Assembly (NCBI GenBank): GCA_036346225.1
Contig: JARFIW010001750.1
Span: 1,798,001 to 1,862,000, forward strand
Direction of reading: 5' to 3'
Length of the DNA: 64,000 bases
Source: Platerodrilus igneus
Lineage: Eukaryota; Arthropoda; Insecta; Coleoptera; Lycidae
The notes beneath the pieces were generated by a model. That model saw only the letters and a program-made list of their open reading frames with translations. It ran no database searches and was not told the DNA's origin. Below, in pieces: positions 25,307-37,923 of the stretch; the first letter of the stretch is position 1; every line of letters begins with the position of its first letter. Made by a program: the position numbers and the translations under genes.

Positions 25307-26618
25307 CAGTATTGCCCGAAATAAACAGTACTGAAATTGTAATTGTTTTGTATATTTAAAAAATACATATTATTGACACTTTATTATATGTTCTAAATGT
25401 GCACCTCCTCGTTCGAGACAGACTTCATAACGATGTTCTAAGTTTCTGGTCATGTTATTGAATAAGGGTTGTCTCAGGGCTGCGAAGAAGACTCTAACGG
25501 CATCCTTTAATTCATCGATGGTTTGTGGTGCCCGTTTGAAAACGGCATTTTTAGCCATGCCCCAAATGTATGCGTCTGGAGGTGTGAGGTCTGGAGAATG
25601 TGAAGGATAAGGGAAGTCAGTAAATCGTGATATGAATTTGCTTGGAAAATGTTCTTGAAGAAATTGACGAATTGCGGCAGCAGTATGGCAAGTTGCCCCG
25701 TCCTGCTGAAAAAATTGGTTTCGAAATGCCAAGTTACGTGCACGACAGAATTGACGTAGATCAGGGATAAATCGTTTTAAAATTTGTCTGTACCTCTGTT
25801 GATTAAGTGTGACTTGCCTACCATTCTCTTCGATAAAGTACGGACCAATGATTCCATGTCCGGAAACAGCACACCAGACACTCACTTTTTCACTATGTAA
25901 AAGAACCTCTTGAACCTCATCGGGTCTGGCAAAGCCCAGAAATCGATTTGTGCGACGATTCACATAGCCTGACAAGTGAAAATGTGCTTCGTCTGAAAAC
26001 CAAACATTTTTCAAAAATTCAGGATTTTCATACTGTAACGCGAGAATTCTGGCGCAATATTCCACTCTACGCGATAATCCCGAGGATGTAGTTGTTGATG
26101 TACCTGAATCACATACGAAAATGTACCCAGCTCCTTCAAGATTCTTTGAAAGGAAGTTCTTTTAAATCAAGTTGTAACGCTGTCCTTGCCTGGCTGACTT
26201 TCGGATTTTCTAAGATTTGCTCAAAAACACGTTCATGGTTATTGTTGTTGTTAACTGTCCTGGGACGCCCGAGTTTCCTTTTCGTTGGCACAATACACTA
26301 CCTGTATTTCTAAACTTTTCAATAACCTTCAAAATTACAGCATTACTTGGAGAACGTTTATTAAACCTTTGTGTGAATTGATCAGACACGTATAGCAAAC
26401 TTGCACCATTACGTCGGCCGATTCCGTATGAACGAAAATAATGCTCTACCAGAAACACTTTCTCCTCTGTACTTAACACCATTTTTAACAATTAGGCCCT
26501 ACTAATTACTTGTTTGAGGTTTACTTAACAGGTCTATACTAGCTAACTTGAGTGTGACAGCGCACGCATAAAAACACCGCCAACTTAGTTTCAGTACTGT
26601 TTATTTCGGGCAATACTG
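25307..26618 (-). mobile_element. Complete-ended mariner element (DD41D, rosa-like)
   Basis: A 30-bp terminal inverted repeat beginning CAGTATTGCCCGAAATAAAC (25307-25336) is matched perfectly in reverse complement at 26589-26618. TA stands directly outside both ends (25305-25306 and 26619-26620), the target-site duplication expected of Tc1/mariner insertion. The 1312-bp length is normal for a mariner. It carries one transposase gene on the minus strand, now frameshifted. Perfect terminal repeats with few coding lesions suggest a fairly recent insertion. Confidence 0.95.
25367..26482 (-). pseudogene. Mariner transposase with three frameshifts
   Basis: The start is taken at MVLSTEEKVFLVEHYFRSYG (26482), the usual N-terminus of this insect transposase family, followed by a helix-turn-helix region. 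The frame breaks near 26265 (continues as RPRTVNNNNHERVFEQ), near 26160 (continues as SFQRILKELGTFSYVIQ) and near 26065. The remaining 231 codons are uninterrupted and hold the catalytic core: FSDEAH, then QQDGATCHT, then SPDLTPPDAYIWG. Between the second aspartate (QQD) and the aspartate of PPD I count 41 residues, matching the DD41D (rosa-type) spacing. The normal C-terminus, GGAHLEHI, is present. It would have cut and pasted the element through its terminal repeats; now it cannot be translated whole. Confidence 0.93.
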
Positions 26619-26620
26619 TA

Positions 26621-27079
26621 ATTCTCTGTTTAATAAGGTAAATTCAACCCCGACCACCTCTATTTCTCTTTTGGAATAATAGCCACGTTAGCCATTGGTG
26701 TACATTTTTTAGCCTTTCTGTCTTTTATGTATAAAACTTTTACATTGACGCCCACAACATGGGGTGTTATTTCTTTAGCATGCTTTATATTTTATAAAAC
26801 TGTTTCACCTTCTATCATATCCCCATATATAGACTCACTTTTATCACCCCAAACTGCCCCATTCTACTCGCGAGTATCTCTACATTTTGATGTTTTCAGG
26901 TAAGAGTTCTATATAACCAAATTTTTTCTACTTCCGCTTCGTTCAACAAATCTATTGTATTTCCACTGTAAATCATATTTTATTATGGTCAATATCTATA
27001 ATACAATTTGGCGATTCACTCTATACTTACTTTAGCATTCTCACATTTACAATCTATTGTATGAAACTATTATAACTAC
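26621..27079. other. Spacer, nothing recognised
   Basis: Short AT-rich stretch between the mariner and the next LINE. No motif was seen. Confidence 0.5.
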
Positions 27080-28975
27080 AGTAGAGCTAAAATTAAGCGT
27101 GACATCTCGGTTTCTTATCAACAATATTTATTAAAGCTTGAGGGTAAATTACCTTCTGATCCTTATTGCTTCTGGAGCTATGTAAATACTCGGAAAAAAC
27201 ACGCAGAATTCCGAATACCATGAATTATGACAATAAAGTCCTTACTAATCCACAGCAGATTGTTGATGCATTTGAAAAACTCTTTCAGTGTTCCTACATA
27301 GATTCGTCAACTGTTAATTTAAATTCACCAGTTCACAGCAGCAATACTATAAACTGTTGGATCCCATCACTTGATGAAACAGACGTATTAAAGGCATTAA
27401 AAAACCAAAACCTAAAAACACCAGTGGCATAGATGATATACCCGCATACATAGTAAAGAATTTTGTAGAAATCTTTGTTACACCTCTTACTACACTATTC
27501 AATTTGGCTCTGAGAGTAAGGAAATTTCCAGAATGCTGGAAGATGTCTAGAATTTGTCCAGTCTACAAGAAGAGTTCTAAGCTACAAATTGAAAATTATA
27601 GACCAATTACAATATTGTGTAATTTCGGGAAAGTTTTTGAAAAGGTTATATATGACATAATTTATTCTCACGTCAAAACTTTAATATGTCCTCGACAACA
27701 AGGCTTTGTTCCTGGTAGGTCTACAGTTACAAATCTTGTATGCTTTACTAAATTTATTGCTGACACACTTGATTGTGGGGGTCAAGTTGATGTTCTACAT
27801 ACCAAATTTTTGAAGACTTTCAATAGAATTGATCATGGAATTCTACTAACTAAACTCTCTGAATTATATTATATGTTATATTATATGTTGAATATAATGG
27901 ACATCAATCTTTTGGTTTTGTAGCTAATTGAGGTTTGCCTCAGGGTTCTGTCATAGGTACTTTTATGTTTATCATTTTTATTAATGATATCATACAAAAT
28001 CTGTCTTGCCGCTCACTTCGGTGTGCGATGATATAAAATTATATATGCCTATATCTTCAATTGATGACTGCAAGCAACTTCAACATAATCTAGTTAATTT
28101 AAACCTATGGTGCAATACTAACGAAGTGTTACTCAATCACTTACAACCGTAAGATTAACTCCTTTTCTTACTCCTATGCCATTATGAGCAAAACAATTAC
28201 AAGGAGTAGCATCATAAAACATCATGGTGCAACTTTTGATTCAAAACTTAGTTTTATTAAGCATGTTGAAACTATACTATAAGGAAGCGCTAAAAGCCTT
28301 AGGGTTTGTGATCCGAAATGGGTCTCATTTTTCACAAATTGGAACCATATCGCTCCTTTATAATGTGTTTGTATGTATAAATTGGAATATGCTTATGTTG
28401 TCTGGAATCTGGGGTATAAGTCACATAGCTGGGCGTTAGAGAAGATTCAGAGGCGATATATTAAGTTGTTATGGTACAAATCTGATGGGGGTCTATCCTC
28501 AACGTGACTTTCCTTAGGCTGTTCTTAATAGGTTTAATTTACATGAGCTTTGTACATGCAGAAGCATTTACTCAATTAGTTTGCTATTTAAGTTGTTAAA
28601 TGGCCTATTGAACTGCCCTGTCCTATTAACACAAATTTCGTTACATGCGCCAACTGTTAGCACTTGTCAAAACTCCCTATTTTACTTACAAACCCTTCGA
28701 ACTAATATCTTGAAATTTTCCCCAGTTCGCTTCATGGTTCTTAACTACTATGATATTCAGGATGACCTGTTCAATCAATCTCTTGAACAAATAAAAGCCA
28801 TCCTGCTCTGGGCAAATTGAATTAAATGTAACATTATTAGTATTTCTAAAATTAAATATTAAGTATTTTTGATGTCTGTTTAATAATTTAGTAATGTAAC
28901 TGTGTCTTGTGTTGTCCTTATGGATCCCTCTACTTAGGATGCTAATCATCCTATCTATGCAATACTATAAAACTG
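27080..28975 (+). mobile_element. Jockey-type LINE, 5'-truncated and broken
   Basis: The translation starts within the region just before the reverse transcriptase (PYCFWSYVNTRKK near 27155). It continues through the frame 27166-27432. The fingers/palm blocks lie in 27504-27923: FPECWKMSRICPVYKKSSK, IENYRPITILCNFGKVFEK, CPRQQGFVPGRSTVTNL. GLPQGSVIG follows near 27930, then CADDIKLYMPISS near 28023, where the usual YADD tyrosine is a cysteine, and a C-terminal region to about 28950. The DFSKAFDRIDH block has become HTKFLKTFNRIDH. Frameshifts occur near 27430, 27880 and 28000 and again after 28150. No endonuclease domain is present, so this is a dead 5'-truncated copy. Confidence 0.88.
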
Positions 28976-29181
28976 TGATAAAGTCTGTAGTTCATAATGT
29001 TGACGTGGTCACATGAGGGTCAATTTTCTATTGTGTCTTATGGAGTATTAGTATTGTAATCACATTTTTATAGAATTATGAGGTCTAATTACACTAAGAT
29101 CATCGTATTTGGTACTTTATAGTCGTGACACTCAATAGTGTGTAAAACTTGTGGTGTATAACTTACCTATAGATATAAAAT
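28976..29181. other. Spacer, nothing recognised
   Basis: AT-rich, no motif seen. Confidence 0.4.
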
Positions 29182-29565
29182 ATGAAGTGTTGTTTGTACC
29201 TGGGTGCAAATCTGGATATAAAACATTTAAACACAAAAAGAAGTATTTATTCTACTTCCAAGGTATTTTTCGTATCTTAGTGGTACTATTGTGTTTCTAA
29301 ATACATATCTTTGTAGGATGTGGAAAAATTAGTAAAGTGGAGACAAGCAATTCCTCGGAAAGACAAAGTTCTTTCTGAACAAGATTTCGCCTGTGAATTA
29401 CATCTTCACCCTGAAGATGTTATTTCTTACAAGGAGATTGTACTACGAGATGATAGTGTGCTCAGAAATAAACGATTGCGCTCGATATTGAGAGATGGAG
29501 TGATACCGCAGATATTTCCTAATCTTCCCTCATATGTATCTGACGATAGCTTTACGTACCAGTGA
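29182..29565 (+). pseudogene. P-element-type THAP domain fragment
   Basis: An ATG at 29182 opens MKCC. One base out of frame, VPGCKSGYKTFKHKKKYLFY follows, so the first cysteines and the GC of the THAP zinc finger are separated by a one-base slip in a T run (29193-29195). A GTATTT donor (29263) and a TTTGTAG acceptor (29316) bound a 54-bp intron. The joined frame is one base off. Exon 2 reads DVEKLVKWRQAIPRKDK with the invariant W, then FACELHLHPEDV with C-x2-H, then VIPQIFPNLPSYVSDDSF, the linker typical of P-type transposases. It stops at 29565. No catalytic domain follows. Either a truncated P-type transposase or a THAP gene copy. Confidence 0.82.
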
Positions 29566-31527
29566 TTTTGATTCTAAAATGGTAACATATAATAAATAAA
29601 CGCTGTGTGGTATCTTCGTTTTGTTATATTCAAAACCAATTTATTTTTCAAATTCTCACAAATTAAGACTCCCAACATATAAATAATTTTGAAAAGTCTA
29701 TTAAAGTTTTCTAATTTTTGTAGTATAATTATTATACTACATAAATTAACAACTTTAAATTGATCTCCTGAAAGTAGTGTTATCAGAGAAAACATTCTTT
29801 CTCTGAATGAACAACATATCTGCTACTGTTTCATAGCGGCTTGTATTTGTATCATAAAATGCTTTGAATAAATATTAATGTATGGTTACATATTGCCCAG
29901 CATGCTATTTTGATTCTTTAATAATTTGAAATTCTTATAGGAATATGGGAGTATTAAATTGGTAATCGTTAAGAATTTATGTATATTTCAACCTCCAATG
30001 ACTGGAATTTTGAAGAAAATCAGAATTTATAATTATTTATGACAAAAATAACGAATGCTCCATAAGACTGCATACAAAAATCGCCTTCATGTAACCCTAG
30101 CGGCAAGTCGTGAACTAGGAATACAGTGAAAGAATGTCCACAGGTTTCAGGCCATGATTACTGCCCTTCCCATAGTAGTCCTATAATTGGATTCCGTCTG
30201 TTGGACAAATTGATAAATAACAATGAATAAAGAACTAAACGCTATACTTCTGTATTGTGCTCAATGTCTGTTTTAATAATACTTTGTATACAAGATGCCT
30301 GTGGTTTCCCTTTATGACAAATGACAATTGAAACTCTATTATCAAATGCATGACATTTATTAAACCACTTTCTTAAAGCTCATATTTGAGGTACATATCA
30401 ATGAATTTCCTACCATTTTGTTAACAATTTTGAAAACTTCTTGGAAAATATGACACATTTCCATTATAAAATTTGATTGTTATAATTGATTTGTTTACAT
30501 TCTGGTGGTTTAAAATAATTTGCAACCCTTTATTTAAGTTCCCCTATGTATTTAACAGAAATAAAATGATTATCTTTGTGGTTTTCAGTTTATGATTCGA
30601 ATACAAATATGAATGTCACAGCAAGTAATTTTTTTTAAATACTATTTTACATGAAATTACAATAACAGAATGCTTCAATAACAAGTTTTCCATTCAAAAA
30701 TTAAATTTTATCTTTTTCATATCTAGCTTATTATTAGGGTAACGCCTCGCAATACACCTCTCTTACAAACAAGATTTTTCAAGAAATCTAGTATCCTAAC
30801 ATCTCTAACGTTAGTCTAGTATCCATCATATGCCAAAAGTACTTTGTCAATTCGTCAAGTCCAAAAATTAAAAAAATAAAAGTCAAAACCTCTTAAACCG
30901 TAAACAAAGTAACACAAGAGTTCCACTAAAGGCGAAAGGTCGTGAAGAGTCCTTTTCTATTCCATAAGGGAACAGAACATCTGCGAGGTCAAGTTCTTCA
31001 ACCCTGGTGCTACAATAATACCACCCGAGAAATGGAATCCACTTCATCCTTGTCAAGTACTACCCCAACCGTCTGGGGAGCTAGCATTAAGACCCAATGG
31101 TATCTCTAGGAGAAACTGTGGCGATGACGATGGGCCGAACTACCGTAGCACTTGGTAGAACCCTGAACCCAAACACCAACTCTAAACTCACTAGGAAAAG
31201 ACCCAGCGAAATGTGAAAAGTGGTAGGAATATTAGGAATTGAAAGAAAATTTCGTTTTGGAAAGTGAAAGATAAAGTACAGCAACAAGTGTCCGAAACAG
31301 AGAAAGAGGCCTGTCAATTTAAGCAAATAAGACTAACAAGCGCTGGTTGGAAACGCTCCTTTTCAGAGAACCGAGGGTGAACGGCCAAGGAAGGGTGGGT
31401 TACTGTTGTCGGGAGATTTTGAAAAATTAGGCAATGTGTTCCTTTAGGGTGCGGTCGATAACAAAATACAAATAAAGTATCTTCGAGATAAGATCTCAAG
31501 CAGGTGAAAAAGAAAAAGCACGAAGAA
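29566..31527. other. No gene recognised
   Basis: The segment 30900-31500 is less AT-rich and has two overlapping minus-strand open frames (31087-31326, 31314-31499) with no recognisable domain. They may belong to an unrecognised element. Nothing else was seen. Confidence 0.4.
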
Positions 31528-32075
31528 AGTTATAACACACAATCTCACTATGAACTTTAATATTTTAAATAATAAAACTACATGTTTCAGGTCTCAGGCT
31601 GGGCCCATACTCAGGTTAACAATAAATTCAAATTACTGTCAAGATTACAAAACTGAACAATTTATTAAAGTGTAGGGAAGAAAAAGTTTTATGTCATTAA
31701 TATTAATATGAGTAGTGCATTATCGTAAAAATTTTAATTTGAAGCCCCTTCATAAAAGAAAACCCTCGAAGGAACGAAAAGTAGTCAAATTTTTTTTTAA
31801 ATAAGTCTACAAGTTAACATCGGCAGATATTAGAACAAATGTCTACTGCCTGTCGACGTTAACTTGTAGACATTATTTAAAAAATTTTAAATAATGCAAC
31901 ACTCAAATTAATATTAATGACAAAACTTTTTCTTCACTGTATTTTAATAGATTGTTTAGTTTTGTAACTTTGAAAGTAATTTTAATTTATTGTTAACCTG
32001 AGGATGGGCCCAGCCTGAAACGTAGTTTTATTATTCAAAATATTAAAATTTATACGGAGATTGTGTTTTATAACT
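31528..32075. repeat. Foldback (inverted) repeat, about 220-290-bp arms
   Basis: AGTTATAACACACAATCTC at the left end reappears reversed as GAGATTGTGTTTTATAACTT at the right end. The arms match onward through AATAATAAAACTAC, GGCTGGGCCCAT, GTTAACAATAAAT, TTTTGTCATTAATATTAAT and GTCTACAAGTTAAC. The loop is roughly 31819-31856. The left arm contains about 45 extra bases (near 31740-31790) and a small duplication beside GTTTCAGGTCTCAGG. In the right arm the segment CCTGAGGATGGGCCCAGCCTGAAACG is a hairpin followed by GAAACG. No coding capacity; probably a foldback or an inverted pair of short repeats. Confidence 0.85.
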
Positions 32076-35000
32076 TGTAATGTTATAGATTTCCCCCAAA
32101 ACAGGAACCATGTAACTTCGGCTAGCTCAAGATATTGTCTCTGTAGAGGGCATGACAAATGGGCGTTGGTTTTACTTATTACTTCGAAGTGGAAACTACA
32201 AAAAAGGGGGTGAATGTTAATGGGGAAGAGGGTGCCACCGCATCTTTAAAAATAATTTAAAAAACACCATAAGGGAGGATGCAGAAACCCTTAAGTATAT
32301 CTAAATATCGTTGCCTAAGTAGGAATAAAAACTATACCAACCCTAGGTTATACCAGTTATAACACATAGCAAACAATTATACCAACAAATCTGAAATAAA
32401 ATTATATCTTTAAATATAATACGAGACAGCAATTTTGTGCCTCACGATTTACCTAAATAAAATATTCAAACATAAACTTATGTATAAAAGATTTCAAATT
32501 TTCATAGGGTACCATTGTTTTATCCGTAGGTCTCATTTGTACGACACTAGTTTTTGTAGACAGCTCTATGCAATTTCTCTAGATTTTTCTCAAAAAAAGC
32601 CAAATAAAACATTTAAAGATCCAATTAAATTTTGTGCTTATAATTAATAATTCATGTAATATTTATAAACGTATTTACAAGAAAAGTAATTCGATATTTG
32701 AACATATAAATTATAAATCTCAAATTTATATTAAAACTTAAATAGTTTTTGCACCAGGCATTAAAAGATTCAAGCTCAAAGTACAATTATTATTAATTTG
32801 ACACAAGTTATAAAAAATATTCCATATCAGATCTGTTATAAGGATTTGCATGTTTGTGAAAATTTTAACTTTCCTTAAATTCGAAAATTAAAACAGGTGT
32901 TTTTGTATTCTATAGTATTGTAACATGTTAAAATCTTGGGGCAAATTTTGGTATATAACTGCACTGTCGCTACATTAAATTGTGCTGATTTGGTTTCATA
33001 GTTCGTTTTAAGTATGAAACAGTCAATATAAATACTAATATCATTGTGGTATCCTTCCTTATTGTGTATTTTGTCATTAGCAGTTCGTGTTTCGATATTG
33101 GTTCTTATTTTTCAAGTCAGGTCTCTTTAAAAATGCATTAAACATTGTCACTTTTGAGTTGTACGTCTAGTCAAGTGTTAGTGCACAGAATATGGTGCAT
33201 AATTAGAATGGAGCCTTTCCTTTCAAATGAAGGATTGGTTCCTAGATATGATAAATTCGCTTATTAACTTCGGTAGTACAAAGAGTGATAATTATATTAA
33301 AAGTGAGTGCAGAACTAATGTATTGGTTTCTAAAACTGATCTCTTAAAAGGTGGAGCGATTCCATTCCTTTTATTGTGATATGTTTTCAGTGTGGTATCT
33401 TATTTACTCTTAAATAAACATGCATTAATCTACTTAAATGGAAATCCAACCATATTAGCTGCATCCCAGATGTTCGCAATTGCAGTGTGTATTGGATGTA
33501 CAAAATTTTCCACTGTCGTTTTATGATTAACAGCATTAAATTATGTTGCTGTTAGTTTCACAGACTATCAAGAGTTCGTGCCTTTGTTTGCCGCTTTAAT
33601 ATACAAATGTTTGTTGGCAAGATAGACTGGGCTATATGTAAGTTTAAGTTTATTACGTGTTATTAGTGGACTTGCTTTTTGTTCGGACAAATAATAAGTT
33701 TTAAAATTAGAGGTTTTGCAGCTGATGTAGCACAATTTTATTTTTACAAAATTAACTGTCTCATTTTTTTTTATATAAAAGTTTCCAAGAAAAGCTTTCC
33801 TATATGTTGTTCAGATGTTAAATTTTATCATGTAACAAACAGCTTCTGATGTCCTTGGCTAATTTACCTGTGATCAAACAAGCCAGGCAGGCCTGTCTAA
33901 TTGGAATAACATTTGTAAATAATTTTATTGTTTTAGCATTCTTAAAATGTGAATTACTTTTGATCCTTAAACTTATTTTTGAAATTAAAAATACTTATAA
34001 AAGAAATATTTTAGTAAACATATTTTCCACTTTAAGTATCTAATTTTCATTTCTGAGTGCGAATGATTTCTTAAAGAAAATATTTACTGTCAGAACGCAA
34101 ATAATGTTTTTTCATTTTCAGGTTTAAAATTAATGTTTTTAGATACACTCTAGTCGTGGGTCCATCAATCAGGTAGGTTAGTAATTAATTTTTTGTTCAT
34201 ACCAGAAGGTTTCTGCGTTTCGCTTGTGGTTTATCCTTTGTTGGTATTTTCTAAACGCAGTGGCACCTAAACCTTTTTGGTCAACAAAATCGCCCATGAC
34301 CCTAGCTCATGTCTCTCTGCATAAGGTGATTCTTAAGCTTAGCCCGCAAGTAACATGAGCTCCTATAATTTTTGCAGCTATACTTAGGCTCATCTCAGAT
34401 TGTTAGGAACCACAAGTGTGTATATTAGCATTTGACGCATTGGGTCAAACCTTGTAACAGGACTTCATATAACAGCAATTTTTATGAACAAACAATTTTT
34501 TTTTACAATTTAGATATAATGACCATATTTACCTGAGGTAATAGAAAGTTCACAAAAGTGACGTGACTACAATAAAATTTGACCTTCGCCAGTTAAACGG
34601 ATTAAATCGAAAACAAGTACTATCTTTGTATAGCAACATTTTAAAGCATACTATTATTTCAAACTATTTGACCTCAGTTTTATGAATATAACACATAATC
34701 TTAATATAAATTCAAATTCGAACAGCAATTATAGCATTGCAATAGAGCGAATAAATTTAAATAACAGCTGGTTCAAGGGCATGCACATAGTTCTACTTGC
34801 CCCTTGAATATTCAAAGAAAGTGGAAATTTTAACGTACCACAAACCAAAAAGAACCGAAGCTTGATGATAAATTTTATGGCAGCAAAACTCCAATCTGCG
34901 TTTCTTGTGATGAAATCCTTAAAGGCGTCAATCAACCATATTCATTGCGAAAACACATACTTACAATCTTCTTTAATATCTTAAATTCCAATCTTGATTT

Positions 35001-37870
35001 TAGTATATTTGGTTACACTTTAACAAGCTCTGATTCTGAACCCTCTTGATAGTTACACTGCCCCATTCTCTCTCTAAAACCTGTGTGCCTTTTCCAGGAA
35101 GACTCTCTTGTGGCCATCTTCTTGTATCACCAGTAGTTGATAACTAACTCCTCTGTGCCTCTCTTAAAACCTGACTTGCGATAAACGCATGTGCATATCG
35201 CACATCTGATAGTGATGCGTAACAAGCATTGTAATAAGGACGATACTATGCCTATTTATATGCAACACGAAATGCACTGCTTGCCAATTTATAGAACGAA
35301 TCTTTTCTAAAAACAACGAACTGGATAGTTATACAATGGGATAAAATAAGCAATAAGAACTTTGTTTATTTAATTAAATCGTAAATTTGATTTCGTTACA
35401 AACTTTCTTCATAATGTTCACCCTATTGCGAGCCATTGTCTTCCATCACTTCATAATAAGTAAAAGCATGGTGTCAAACTAAATGTCCGTCAAGTCCATT
35501 AAGTATGTCACTGTCTAAAAACCTAAAATCCTATTTCAAAAAATAAAAAACTAGCTAAAATTATCCAACTACATTCAATTACAAAATAATTTCTCCATAA
35601 TGAAAAATTTAAATTAAATTACAACCTCTAAAAGAAATTATGGAGCACTTTGCATAACATTTGTACTGATCACAAAAAATTCTGTGAACGAGTGATAAGA
35701 ATATTGATTATAAAAATATCCCACCTATATCGACAGACATACAGAAAATACCTATAGCACATAGACATTCAAAATTGTTTACATATCTTGTATTTAAAAA
35801 ACGTAGATCCTGAGCAATCTGGGAATTGTAAATAACTTCATACATTATTTCAGGACAAATTGAGACTGGCTACACTGTAGTTCTTCAGAATTCCGAAGGA
35901 AGCTGTAGTTTTCACATTTTATCAGAACTCTAGCAATATCCTACAGTAACTATATACATTACCAAATGGGCATAGAAATATTCCACAGAATGTTAGCTTC
36001 TTGTACTGTTGTTTTACCTAAATTTTCATTTTCCAAGACTATGTAACCTGATTGAAATTTAATCATACATTAGTAGCTGCCTTTTCACTACTAAGTTCCA
36101 TTTTTACAAATTCAAAATGTAGACTATGGATACAAAATGTTTTTAACTCGTCACTAAAAGTATTATACAAAATTTATAAATTATTTATATTTACAGTTGA
36201 AGCTGCTCAAGATTTAATCATGGTATAACACAATTAAAACTAAACTTACTGTTAAGATTTATTAATAATACATAGCCAAATCTTTAAAGGGCACAGCCAT
36301 ACCATACACTGACAAAATTTAAAAAAACAATATACTAATAAATTAGTTAATAAACTATCCGAAAAAAATCTATTTGAAAATAAAAAGTTTCATAAATATT
36401 TAAACATCAGGTCATGACTATAAATTGAGCTGTCATGCAAACTTAACACATAGTTAAGTTATAATACCTAAAACACAATTTGCTAGTTTTTACCCTAGTG
36501 TCTTATTACATAAAGCAACTATGTGAACTTAACAGTGCTTCTAAAAAATTAGGTAATAGTGAAGTGGCACCACTGTATCATAGAAAATCTCTATGGCTGT
36601 ATAAACCGTTATTTAGTACCTTGTCAGCAAAACAGTTGACCAAAATCACAACATACATTAATAACAATGTGCTTAATAGACTAAAGCAAGCAAACATACA
36701 AAATTTCACTAAAAAATAGCATATTATATGGCCTGCTGTTCTGCTATGTTACATAAATGATAATCAATAGATGCAACTATACATATTTATACAGCCCTAA
36801 TCTGTACAATAACATTATATTATATAATCTTTCTAGCAAACATTTTTATCATTCATACATTCATATACATAACTGTGTACAACACTTTAAAATTATAGTT
36901 AAATTTGTGTGTTTGAACTGGGTTAGCCATTGTCATTTGACAACTTTACAAAATAAACAACGTTGATATTAAAAATAATAATAATGCAGCCAAAAAGAAT
37001 TTGCAATCAACTCAAATGTAATAAAGGCATTAAAACAACCAGTGTATACCATCAAACTATTTTTATTAAACAAAATGACAAACACTCAGTATTACACTTA
37101 TTAAATTTACAGGAATTTAACTAACAAATTAAATAATGAAGAATTTTAAGTTGGTATGCATTAATAAGCTGATTACATTCCAATTATAATACAATAAACT
37201 TATTTACCAAATGTAAGTATAAATGATTATAACATGCACTCCTACAAACAAAAATGACTAGTGTTTCATTAATAATTGTGCATAAACATCGTCTTAAATT
37301 ATGAAGATTAACTTAAAACACTTTCATATAATGTGCATTGCAATGTTTTCTAAAAATTTATTTTTCTTCTTAATTTTAACACCTTTTAATATTTATTTAT
37401 CACATTTAGCAAAAACATGATTAAGATAAATTAAAATATGATAAAAAATAGTTTTTCACTATAACCAGATATGTAAGGTAAGAGCAAAGAAGTAGTTTCT
37501 GCCTTATAAATTTCAAGCCACTGATAGAATCGCCCTTTTTGGTGTTATTTTAGTTTTACAAAATTAATGTGCTATGTCGTTCGTGACAAATGAGTAGCCT
37601 AAGCAATGTAAACGTTGTCACTATCATCCTAAAATATATACTCGTTTAAGAAGCACGCATTCTGTAGCAAAGTTAACCCATTAGCGCCCACAGATATCAT
37701 ATGATACTACAAATCCAGTGCTGCCTTACATCTCTTCCATTATGTTGGTGTTGCTTAGCGAATTTTTGTGCGGCTTAAATTTTACAACACGGATTACAGT
37801 GATATTCAGTACATTTTGTATTACTTTTATGCACTTTAAAATGCATTATTTATTCTATTTCCAATAATCT

Positions 37871-37875
<5 letters not shown>
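32076..37875. other. Long AT-rich stretch, nothing recognised
   Basis: Nearly 6 kb without a family motif on either strand. Small open frames (32435, 33849, 34729 minus, 36480, 36757) are AT-driven and lack domains. The region 34980-35260 is slightly richer in GC and contains TATAAATA-like words on the minus strand, but no LTR boundaries could be placed. Confidence 0.4.

Positions 37876-37920
<45 letters not shown>
37876..37920. repeat. (AT)n microsatellite, left flank of element A
   Basis: About 22 uninterrupted AT units. It abuts the terminal repeat of the element at 37921. Confidence 0.97.

Positions 37921-37923
<3 letters not shown>

Noticed and set aside
25507..25743. 78-codon open frame on the same strand as the mariner transposase in another frame
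   Set aside because: Lies entirely within the catalytic region of the transposase; a shadow frame.
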